Positions 54,522 through 61,329 of a stretch of 64,000 bases of DNA are shown in pieces. The notes under the pieces are model-generated. The model ran no database searches. It was given only the letters and a program-made list of their open reading frames with translations, and was not told the origin of the DNA. The position numbers and the translations under genes were made by a program. Each line of letters begins with the position of its first letter. The first letter of the stretch is position 1. Source of the stretch: a virus; IMG/VR virus record IMGVR_UViG_3300027734_000045, positions 57,062 through 121,061 of that record. One strand, given 5' to 3'.

Positions 54522-54532
54522 AATTGGAGCAG

Positions 54533-54850
54533 CTATTTGCGCTTTTTTGCTACAGGCTTGTCTGAAGCCACCATGGCGACAAGAATCTCCTTGACCAATT
54601 TGATTTCCACTGATGTCTCGCGGCTGCAGGCTTCGATGTTGTTTACCCTGTCTGCCAATGAGGTTCCACCGTTTTCCCAGAGCTGATGCTCGACTCTGTC
54701 TAATCTGTCGGCTATAGTTCGTCCTTGCTCGTCTTTTCCAATTGCATCTGAGACCTTGCGGGCTACGTTGTATATCGCTATTAGCGCTCCAACTATCACA
54801 CCGATAGCTGTAATAACGGCGGAAATCATGAAAATACTATCGAACTGCAT
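54533..54850 (-). CDS. Single-pass membrane protein, holin-like
   Basis: This 105-residue leftward gene starts at ATG behind GAGGA. Residues 6-28 (IFMISAVITAIGVIVGALIAI) form one membrane segment, followed by a charged helix (DRLDRVEHQLWENGGTSLADRVNNIE) with the NGG.SL.DRV signature seen in many siphophage membrane proteins, some annotated as holins, and a Lys-rich tail. No endolysin is in the window, so a lysis role cannot be supported by context. Confidence 0.6.
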   Translation of the reverse strand: MQFDSIFMISAVITAIGVIVGALIAIYNVARKVSDAIGKDEQGRTIADRLDRVEHQLWENGGTSLADRVNNIEACSRETSVEIKLVKEILVAMVASDKPVAKKRK

Positions 54851-55090
54851 TAGGTCCTCTATCGCGTGTTTTTGGATTACCTATATTATACGGGCAGATT
54901 TAGAGGCCGTGCTCCCATATAATCTCTAAAACAGGCGAAGCTGTGCTGTGTAGGCTTAGGCAATGGATTATAGTAGACATACTGCAAACACCGCAAATTG
55001 AATAAATTGCGAAATGACAGAAGACATCTAAATAAAATGTTTAGCATCTGTAGACAGTTGTCACAGACGTGGGTTATCGGAGAGGCTCAA
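54851..55090. promoter_or_regulatory. Divergent control region between leftward and replication genes
   Basis: The 240-base gap separates divergent operons. Minus strand: TATAAT at 54890-54885 is a candidate -10 for the 54850 gene. Plus strand: TATAAT at 54918-54923 and TATAGT at 54969-54974 are candidate -10 elements. A near-palindrome GCAA...TTGC (54993-55010) and GACAgtTGTC near 55053 could be operators for the adjacent HTH protein. No -35 is convincing. Confidence 0.35.
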
Positions 55091-55321
55091 ATGCAACAGA
55101 CAAAAAGACGAATGAGTATAAGAAACGTGGCTATGACCTATGGTATTCCAGCCCGTACTGTTGCTAGAGCTGTAGAGCAGGGGGAACTGCCAGCCTTGCG
55201 CACCATAACCGAAACAGGCAGAGAACGCGCGTATATATCTGCGGAAGACGTAGAACGTTGGCTTTCCTTACTCTCAGTTGAAAATCAGGCGACTAGTAGC
55301 AGAAGCGCGCAGGGACAGTAA
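55091..55321 (+). CDS. MerR/excisionase-like HTH protein
   Basis: The ATG at 55091 is preceded by GGAGAGG at correct spacing, so I prefer it to the upstream TTG at 54998. The 76-residue product has the winged-helix pattern SIRNVAMTYGIPARTVARAV, a Gly-turn and RAYISAEDVERWLSLL, as in excisionase/MerR-type helix domains. It overlaps the primase-helicase start (TAATG) and may autoregulate that operon. No integrase is present in the window, so an excisionase role is not supported. Confidence 0.72.
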   Translation: MQQTKRRMSIRNVAMTYGIPARTVARAVEQGELPALRTITETGRERAYISAEDVERWLSLLSVENQATSSRSAQGQ

Positions 55322-57954
55322 TGACTTCATGGGAATCAGCAAAAGGTAGACTTCTTCCAGGAGCCGAATGGTACGCGCAACAAGGTTGGAGAATTCTTCC
55401 ATGCTATGGAATAGTTGATGGCCGTTGTACCTGTAATGGATTACACACCGAGCCTAAGGACGTCGGTAAGCATCCAAGTATTAGTGAGTGGCAAGTCTAC
55501 TCTAGCACTGACCCAGGCACAGTTCGCAAGTGGTGGGAGTCAGCGCCTGAAAGCAACATCGCAGTTTTTTGTAAGGCATCAGGTTTTCTAGTTATAGACG
55601 TTGACCCTCGTTCCGGTGGTGAGGCTTCGTTTGAAAAGTTTGAAGAGCTCGTAAACTTCAACTTGCCTAAGACCGTCGAGGCTCTAACCGGCGAGTATTC
55701 ATACAAGGGAAAGCTTGCCAGAGGGCGACACCTATACTATAGGGTAGACCCAAATGAACAGCTAATTGGAAGACTTGACAAAGAGCTTCCCGGAATTGAC
55801 ATCAAGCACAACGGATACGTGCTGGTCGCGCCGTCGCGACACTTCTCTGGAAACACCTACGACTGGAAACCTGGCCAAGCTCCATGGGAAATCGAGATTG
55901 CACAGGCTCCCGAGGAACTGCTTCAAGTCTTACGAAAAAAGAACCGTAGAAGCGGAAGTGCGCTTGGCCAAGGTGACTGGTCGTTCATGGACAACCTTGA
56001 ATACAGTGGCGAACGAGTAGACATCGAGAAGATGCTTGATGAAGGAATTGCCGAAGGTTCTCGCGCAGTTGACATCTATCGACTTGCCTGTGCACTTGCA
56101 AACAAGATGGGCGTTGACACTGAGTACAAGAGACTGGCTCTTGAAACTCTAATGATTCGCTTCAATCACGAGAAGGTTCGTCCGCCTATGGACCTCGAGG
56201 GACCTAACTCGTTGCTAATGCACGTGAGACGCGCCATGGACTTTGTAGCTGAGAATGGACATAGACGAGATGGAATGTTCCCCGGAGTACTCAGTGAGTG
56301 GGCTAGAAGGTCTCAGGCTGAGTCTCAGAGCAGTGCACAAGGTGGTGACACCGAACGAGTCGGAACGTCTGACCCAGATGACTCGCGTGATAGCAACGTA
56401 AATCAGCTTCCTGGAACTTTAGGTGGCTCAGTAAAGGCCTCGGTCACGGGCGGAATCTCTATAGCGCAGGCTTTTGCTGGCAGCAACGTTGATGTTCCTA
56501 AGGACCCAGACGCGCTTAGCGAGGCTGAAGGTGGTACACCTGGAATGCGTACTCTAAGTGATACTGGAAACGGCCGTAGACTCATTGACACCTTTGGCTC
56601 CGCCGTTCGGTACACTCCTGGACTAGGTTGGTTCCACTGGAATGGAGACTACTGGAAGCCAGACGTTGAAGAACTTGAAATGCGTGAGCTTGCAAAGCGC
56701 CTAGCGACCGTAATCGCCTCTGAGGTCGTCAACTACACTGACCTAAAAGAGCAGAACGACGTTGTTAAGTGGGCTCAACAGGCTAAGTCAAATGGTCGTC
56801 TTTCCGGCGCGCTAGAGTCCGCGACATCTGACCCTCGCGTGACTGTTGGAGTAGACACCTGGGACAGCGACTCTCACCTGCTTGGTGTTCAAAATGGTGT
56901 CATTGACCTTCGCACTGGAGAGCTACTAAAAGGTCAACCTAATCTTTACATTACTAAACGCGCTCCTGTGGCGTACACTCCTGGACTTACAAACGTTCGC
57001 TGGCAGGAATTCATAGACTTCGCTACAGGTGGTGACAAGGAGCTTCAGGACTGGCTACAGAGAGCTGCCGGATACTCGTTAACCGGTCTGCGTACTCAAG
57101 ACGTTATGTTCTTAGTTTATGGTCCGCCTGGCTCCGGTAAGAACACCCTGGTCGAGGCTATCGTAAAGTGCATGGGTACTCAACAGTATGCGTGGCCTTT
57201 AGACTCTAGCATTCTTGCTCAAGGAGATGGACAGGCTCATGGTTCGGACCTTTATCACTGGGCTGAGCTTCGTGGTCGTCGTATGGTTTGGGTTGATGAG
57301 CTTCCAGAGTCTGAGCGCATGAAGGAAAACTCCGTTAAGAAGCTAACTGGTTCATCTGAAATCTCTGCTCGTTCTCCTGGAGAGAAGCCGTTTACGTTCC
57401 AGTCACAGGCAAAACTTTGGGTGACAACTAACCACAGACCGATAATCAACGATGACGCGATGTGGCGTCGTCTGCGTCCAATTCCACTTATAAAGACTCC
57501 AGAGAAGCCAGACCCAGACCTGAAGGAATACTTCTTCGACCCAGAAGGCGCTCTGCCTGCCGTCCTGTCTTGGGCAGTTGAAGGTGCTATCAAGTACCTT
57601 GGTTCTTCTGCTCGTGACCCACTTGGTTGGTGCGCAGCTGTTGCTGACGCCGCTGAAATCTATCGCAAGAACGAAGACAGAATTGGCATGTTCCTAAACG
57701 AAGAAACTCTTGAGGTAGCAGGAGCTGCGGTGTCTATCAAGGACGTCTACGCGGTCTACCGGTTCTGGAGTGAAGGCCGTGGAGAAAAGGCACTATCGCA
57801 GATAGGTTTCCATAGGAAACTTGCTGACCGTGGAGTTGAAATCCTAGGTCAGGGCTCAAGGGCTGAGATTTTAGGAAGAGTAATGGCGCCTAGGGCGGTT
57901 GAGCGCAGTGAAGTATCCTGGACAGAAAACGTGCTAAAGGCAAAGACATACTAG
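55321..57954 (+). CDS. Primase-polymerase / SF3 helicase (D5-like)
   Basis: This 877-residue replication protein starts at the TAATG overlap. Residues 1 to about 215 are a bifunctional primase-polymerase domain: WYAQQGWRILPCYG, a Cys pair (GRCTCNGL), FLVIDVDPRSGG with the catalytic acids, RGRHLYYRV, and GIDIKHNGYVLVAPSRH. After a linker come the D5_N-type region (LGVQNGVIDLRTGEL) and an SF3 helicase: VYGPPGSGKNTLVEA (Walker A), MVWVDELPE (Walker B), KLWVTTNHRPII (motif C) and WRRLRPIPL (Arg finger). It would start and unwind phage replication forks, with the family A polymerase as partner. Confidence 0.93.
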   Translation: MTSWESAKGRLLPGAEWYAQQGWRILPCYGIVDGRCTCNGLHTEPKDVGKHPSISEWQVYSSTDPGTVRKWWESAPESNIAVFCKASGFLVIDVDPRSGGEASFEKFEELVNFNLPKTVEALTGEYSYKGKLARGRHLYYRVDPNEQLIGRLDKELPGIDIKHNGYVLVAPSRHFSGNTYDWKPGQAPWEIEIAQAPEELLQVLRKKNRRSGSALGQGDWSFMDNLEYSGERVDIEKMLDEGIAEGSRAVDIYRLACALANKMGVDTEYKRLALETLMIRFNHEKVRPPMDLEGPNSLLMHVRRAMDFVAENGHRRDGMFPGVLSEWARRSQAESQSSAQGGDTERVGTSDPDDSRDSNVNQLPGTLGGSVKASVTGGISIAQAFAGSNVDVPKDPDALSEAEGGTPGMRTLSDTGNGRRLIDTFGSAVRYTPGLGWFHWNGDYWKPDVEELEMRELAKRLATVIASEVVNYTDLKEQNDVVKWAQQAKSNGRLSGALESATSDPRVTVGVDTWDSDSHLLGVQNGVIDLRTGELLKGQPNLYITKRAPVAYTPGLTNVRWQEFIDFATGGDKELQDWLQRAAGYSLTGLRTQDVMFLVYGPPGSGKNTLVEAIVKCMGTQQYAWPLDSSILAQGDGQAHGSDLYHWAELRGRRMVWVDELPESERMKENSVKKLTGSSEISARSPGEKPFTFQSQAKLWVTTNHRPIINDDAMWRRLRPIPLIKTPEKPDPDLKEYFFDPEGALPAVLSWAVEGAIKYLGSSARDPLGWCAAVADAAEIYRKNEDRIGMFLNEETLEVAGAAVSIKDVYAVYRFWSEGRGEKALSQIGFHRKLADRGVEILGQGSRAEILGRVMAPRAVERSEVSWTENVLKAKTY

Positions 57955-58048
57955 CTAAGAAACACCGGGTCTGCTCTATTTAACAATTTCAAGACGTTAT
58001 AGGATAAACTAGCGTTAGCGACGTCTTTGGGAGATAGGCGTCTTGGAG

Positions 58049-58072
58049 AGCCGGGTTCGCGTAGACCCGGCT
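58049..58072. terminator. Bidirectional terminator-like hairpin between convergent genes
   Basis: AGCCGGGT (58049-58056) pairs with ACCCGGCT (58065-58072) around TCGCGTAG, in the 130-base gap between the converging primase-helicase and 58087 genes. A second, wider inverted repeat AAGACGT/ACGTCTT (57991-57997, 58021-58027) is upstream. T-runs are weak on both sides. Confidence 0.55.
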
Positions 58073-58086
58073 TTCCAAACAACAGT

Positions 58087-58398
58087 CTAAACCTCTAAAT
58101 CGACTAGGTCTGTTTCGTAGAGATTTTTAGAAGTCGCAGTCAGCTTTCCTTCTTCGTTGAAATAGACTATCTTTTTTGTCATAAGGTAATCTAAAATTCT
58201 TTCTCTTTCGAAGATAGCGCCAATCTCAAACGAGGCAGTTGCCTCGACAGTGGTCCTGACCGCGTCTAACAGCGTGACAACCTCTCTTTGCAGCTCGTCT
58301 ATCTCGGTCTGCTGGTCTTGTATAATCACTTGAAAAACTGCGTTATCAAGCATTAGGTCAGTCATTCTTTGTTTTCTTTTTGAGACTCTTCCAAACAC
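58087..58398 (-). CDS. Small coiled-coil protein
   Basis: This leftward gene of about 103 residues starts at the GTG at 58398, five bases after GGAGG; a GTG at 58404 is too close to that site. Residues about 15-60 form a helix with heptads (VFQVIIQDQQTEIDELQREVV). The rest includes IFERERILDYLMTKKIVYF, with no known domain. It diverges from the 58473 gene. Confidence 0.6.
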   Translation of the reverse strand: MFGRVSKRKQRMTDLMLDNAVFQVIIQDQQTEIDELQREVVTLLDAVRTTVEATASFEIGAIFERERILDYLMTKKIVYFNEEGKLTATSKNLYETDLVDLEV

Positions 58399-58433
58399 GA
58401 GCACCTCCGGATGTTAACTACGTGATAGATTTA

Positions 58434-58443
58434 TTCTATAGAA
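58434..58443. promoter_or_regulatory. 10-bp palindrome between divergent genes
   Basis: TTCTATAGAA is a perfect palindrome in the 74-base gap between the leftward gene starting at 58398 and the rightward gene at 58473. It could be an operator or contain -10 elements (TATAGA) in both directions. Confidence 0.3.
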
Positions 58444-58472
58444 GTAATTGAATAGAGTAGGGCAAAACACCA

Positions 58473-58646
58473 GTGTCCGATAGCAAGTCTAAGTCGAACG
58501 CATGTCAGAAATGCGGAGAGGTTTACGTAGTCAATACGCTGGCGCGTTGCTGCGAGCTTAAGCACGAAGGACGCGTGTTTGTTAGAGATCCAAGACAGGA
58601 GCCAAGAAATAAGCGTGACAGAAAGAAGAGCGATGAAGACAAATAA
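58473..58646 (+). CDS. Small zinc-ribbon protein
   Basis: A GTG at 58473 opens a 57-residue frame. It encodes ACQKCGEVYVVNTLARCCEL, a CxxC plus CC arrangement like a small zinc ribbon, and a basic-acidic tail (PRNKRDRKKSDEDK). It overlaps the following gene by 14 bases, the same overlap style used between the next two genes, which supports reality. No ribosome site is strong. The function is unknown; nucleic-acid or protein binding is likely for such ribbons. Confidence 0.55.
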   Translation: MSDSKSKSNACQKCGEVYVVNTLARCCELKHEGRVFVRDPRQEPRNKRDRKKSDEDK

Positions 58647-59652
58647 CTTAGTGAGTGAGGCGTTGTCCAATGGTGGAAAATTAGTTCCGCTCGTGATTCC
58701 GAGTGAGCTGCCGCTTGGAGCAGGAGTTATGAATCCGTCGGTGTTTGTAAACTCTAAAGATGAGATTTTAGTAAACGTGAGGCACATAAACTACACCTTG
58801 TACCACGCTGAAAACAACCAAAGATTTATAAGTCGCTGGGGTCCACTTGCGTATTTGCACCCTGAACAGGACATGGCGCTTAGAACTACTAACTACATCT
58901 GCAAGTTAGATGAAAATCTTGCTATGACTGGATACGGAGTTGTTGACACATCTAAGTTAGACGTTACGCCGCTGTGGGAGTTCACCGGAGAGGAAGACTG
59001 CAGGCTAGTTCAGTGGGAAGACAAGTACTACGTAGTCGGCGTGCGCAGAGACACTACTCCAAACGGACAAGGTCGAATGGAGCTAAGCGAGGTAGAGATA
59101 GACGAAAGCTCGTGGACGATAAAAGAAGTTTCTAGGCTTAGAATTCCACCGCCTGTTGACGTTCACTCTTATTGTGAAAAAAACTGGATGCCGATTTTAG
59201 ACATGCCTTATCATTTTGTGAAATGGACTTCTCCGACTGAGGTTGTTAAGACCTATCCAAAATTGCCTCCTAGGTGCGAGCAGGTTATCGTCTCTGAAGG
59301 AGTAAAGGCAACTAAAGACCAAAGAGGCGGCTCTCAGGTTTTAAGGTGGAATGACCACTACATAGCTATAACGCATGAGGTTGACTTGTATAAAAACTAC
59401 CTTGGTCAAAAAGACGCTGTGTACCGCCATCGGCTTGCGGTCTGGGACGACTCGTTTACCCTTGTTGGTTTATCTAAGCGTCCTATCTCTTTTCTTGACG
59501 CGCAGGTAGAGTTTGTGGCTGGAGCTGCACGCTACAAAGATAGCCTATTGATAAGCTTTGGATTCCAGGATAACGCTGCGTACATTCTGCAGACTCCATC
59601 GAGCGTTGTAGATAGACTAATAGAGGAAGCGATAGAGGATGAGCTACGATAA
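58633..59652 (+). CDS. Five-bladed beta-propeller, glycosidase-like
   Basis: I chose the ATG at 58633 (339 residues) over the TTG at 58579, because the longer form would overlap the whole zinc-ribbon tail and adds residues without family-like character. Motifs: MNPSVFVNSKDEILVNVRHINY, FTGEEDCRLVQWEDKYYVVGVRRD, SYCEKNWMPI, FVKWTSPTEVV, RGGSQVLRWNDHYIAITHEVD and LISFGFQDNAAYIL. They resemble the five-bladed propeller of GH43/GH32/GH130-like enzymes found near surface-glycan and fibre genes. It may modify or recognise host glycans or decorate fibres; the acids at NPSVF and EEDCRL are candidate active-site residues. Confidence 0.65.
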   Translation: MKTNNLVSEALSNGGKLVPLVIPSELPLGAGVMNPSVFVNSKDEILVNVRHINYTLYHAENNQRFISRWGPLAYLHPEQDMALRTTNYICKLDENLAMTGYGVVDTSKLDVTPLWEFTGEEDCRLVQWEDKYYVVGVRRDTTPNGQGRMELSEVEIDESSWTIKEVSRLRIPPPVDVHSYCEKNWMPILDMPYHFVKWTSPTEVVKTYPKLPPRCEQVIVSEGVKATKDQRGGSQVLRWNDHYIAITHEVDLYKNYLGQKDAVYRHRLAVWDDSFTLVGLSKRPISFLDAQVEFVAGAARYKDSLLISFGFQDNAAYILQTPSSVVDRLIEEAIEDELR

Positions 59653-60220
59653 GCAAATAGGAAGTCTGGTCTCTGAGCTTTCAAATGAACCGTTCAGTCC
59701 CTCGCTAAACTTTAGAATAGGCTTAGAATACGAAAAAATAGGACAGGCTGCGTCGGCCGTTAGCTTTTTTCTTAGGGCAGCGGAGTATGGCTATGAGACA
59801 GACCCACTCTTAGTCTACTCATCGCTTCTTAAAATCTCACTGTGTATAGAAGAACAGAGTGACAGAAAACACACGGTAAGCAACGCTATTCTACAGGCCA
59901 TTGCGTATAGGCCGGAGAGACCTGAGGCGTACTTTCTGCTTTCAAAGTTTTACGAAAAAGAAGGCAACTGGCAGGAGTGCTACACCTTTGCAAGTGTAGG
60001 CCTGTCGTGCCTAAAAAATTCTATCGTAAAGCTTCCGGTGGCTATTGGAGAGTACCACGGAGACTACGCTCTTGAGTTTGAAATTGCGATTAGCGCCTGG
60101 TGGATTGGCAGAAGAGAAGAGAGCATCGAACTTCTTAAAAATCTAAGCGCTAGACCTGAACTAAGTCTTTTGTATAGAAACGCCGTAGAAAATAACCTAA
60201 AAAACCTAGGTATTTATTAG
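59639..60220 (+). CDS. TPR-repeat protein
   Basis: This 193-residue protein overlaps the propeller gene by 14 bases (ATG at 59639). It is helical with TPR-like units: LNFRIGLEYEKIGQAASAVS, ERPEAYFLLSKFYEKEGNWQE and ISAWWIGRREESIELLKNL. Such TPR proteins often accompany glycosyltransferases and glycan enzymes, consistent with the neighbouring propeller. No catalytic motif is seen. Confidence 0.65.
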   Translation: MSYDKQIGSLVSELSNEPFSPSLNFRIGLEYEKIGQAASAVSFFLRAAEYGYETDPLLVYSSLLKISLCIEEQSDRKHTVSNAILQAIAYRPERPEAYFLLSKFYEKEGNWQECYTFASVGLSCLKNSIVKLPVAIGEYHGDYALEFEIAISAWWIGRREESIELLKNLSARPELSLLYRNAVENNLKNLGIY

Positions 60221-60221
60221 T

Positions 60222-60464
60222 CTACCACTTACCAAGCGGGCACTTAGCTGCCTCTAGTTTTGTTTTAAATTCCATAAAACAGCCGCACTTCTTGCACTGG
60301 TCTATAACTTTGATAAGTTCTGGGCAAGCTCTGCAGATAGCCATACGCTCTTCAGCGTGACTCTCGTCAATCTTACGAGTCTTCGGGTTTAGCAGGTCTA
60401 ACGGTGTTACACCGTTCTTTTCCTTGTACTGCTCCCAGCGGGACTTCTTAGGCTCCGTGCTCAC
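60222..60464 (-). CDS. Small Cys-rich metal-binding protein
   Basis: This 80-residue leftward protein starts at GTG, with its start inside the 3' end of the preceding gene (17-base overlap). Six cysteines in the order RMAICRACPEL, IDQCKKCGCFMEF and AAKCPLGKW make a zinc or Fe-S site. I know this pattern (C..C, C..C.C, C) from uncharacterised proteins of aquatic phages. It ends two bases from the convergent TPR gene. Confidence 0.7.
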   Translation of the reverse strand: MSTEPKKSRWEQYKEKNGVTPLDLLNPKTRKIDESHAEERMAICRACPELIKVIDQCKKCGCFMEFKTKLEAAKCPLGKW

Positions 60465-60849
60465 CGTGGAACGGCTCCAATCCAGTCATGTCTCTTTCAA
60501 GGATTACAAACTCCCCATTTACAAAAAGTGCATTTGGAGACTCAACATATAGACCATAAGGATAATCAGTTAAAACCAATACCTGTGGATTACTTAGTAA
60601 GATACTTCCAAAATAGTCTGAAGTCTGAAACTCTTCCAATACCTGATTATCTTTTAAGAAACGAACCGTTACTCCATCATGCTCTGGATATTCATTTGAT
60701 ATATCCACTACCTCGTCTGCATCGGTAAAAATACTAGCATGTTGTTGCGACAAAGGCAAGTCATAAAGACATTGTGTGTCTATAACCCAAACTAGTGCAA
60801 CACCTCTAGTTCCACTTGGAGTAAAAATTATTGAGTCATCAGTAAGCAT
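60448..60849 (-). CDS. Unknown beta-rich protein downstream of the fibre genes
   Basis: This 133-residue leftward protein starts at ATG behind AGGA. It is acidic and strand-rich (GVALVWVIDTQCLYDL, GVTVRFLKDNQVLEEF, ALFVNGEFVILERDMTG). It seems richer in A and T than neighbouring genes, which may mean separate acquisition. Lying after the fibre and its FN3 partner, it may be a fibre-associated protein; no domain is recognised. Confidence 0.55.
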   Translation of the reverse strand: MLTDDSIIFTPSGTRGVALVWVIDTQCLYDLPLSQQHASIFTDADEVVDISNEYPEHDGVTVRFLKDNQVLEEFQTSDYFGSILLSNPQVLVLTDYPYGLYVESPNALFVNGEFVILERDMTGLEPFHGEHGA

Positions 60850-60858
60850 ATTTATATC

Positions 60859-61329
60859 CTAACAATCGTAAGTCCATCCACCTGGATCAACAGGAGAACA
60901 GGTAGCACCTACACCTAGGTCTGCTGGAGCACAAACAGATGTTGATTGGCAACAGCCAAGAGATACTTGTCCACTTGTGCACCGTTTTCCAGACCCACCT
61001 CCTGATGGAGTAACCGAGTTGCTTGGAGAAGACGGCACACTTAAGACGTTGATTCCAGTCCCATAGTTTGCTGTAGCGGTTACGGTAAAAGTATACGCAG
61101 TTCCACTAGTTAGTCCGCTAACTGTTATCGGGCTAGTTGCACTAGAACCCGTGATGCTTCCAGGACTGGAAGTAGCTGTGTAGGTTGAAATTGTATTATT
61201 TTTACCTTTGTAGACAGACGCAGTGAATGGTACGGTAGCACTAGTAGTTCCCGCTGTTGCAGTGCCTATGGTTGGAGCGGCTGGCTGCTTGCCATCTCCT
61301 GACGCTACGACTCCTATGTGTAGTGGCAT
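60859..61329 (-). CDS. Fibronectin type III domain protein with Cys-rich tail
   Basis: The ATG at 61329 overlaps the preceding fibre stop (TAATG), so the longer form is rejected; the product is 156 residues. Residues 15-110 are one FN3-like domain (APTIGTATAGTTSATVPFTAS, ITVSGLTSGTAYTFTVTATA, PSSPSNSVTPSGGG). The C-terminal 45 residues have six Cys (KRCTSGQVSLGCCQ, VCAPADLG, TCSPVDPGGWTYDC), the last residue being Cys. It is probably displayed on the fibre tip and may be disulfide-bonded, contacting the cell surface. Confidence 0.65.
   Translation of the reverse strand: MPLHIGVVASGDGKQPAAPTIGTATAGTTSATVPFTASVYKGKNNTISTYTATSSPGSITGSSATSPITVSGLTSGTAYTFTVTATANYGTGINVLSVPSSPSNSVTPSGGGSGKRCTSGQVSLGCCQSTSVCAPADLGVGATCSPVDPGGWTYDC

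Noticed and set aside
54998-55090. Longer form of the MerR-like gene from TTG
   Set aside because: The added 31 residues are not domain-like, whereas the ATG at 55091 has GGAGAGG at good spacing.
55091-55321. Excisionase indicating a temperate phage
   Set aside because: No integrase, attachment site or repressor cluster is visible; the HTH fold alone does not show lysogeny.
58041-58080. tRNA-like TTCGCG stem region
   Set aside because: Only one hairpin is present; there is no cloverleaf, acceptor stem or anticodon arm. It is better read as a terminator.
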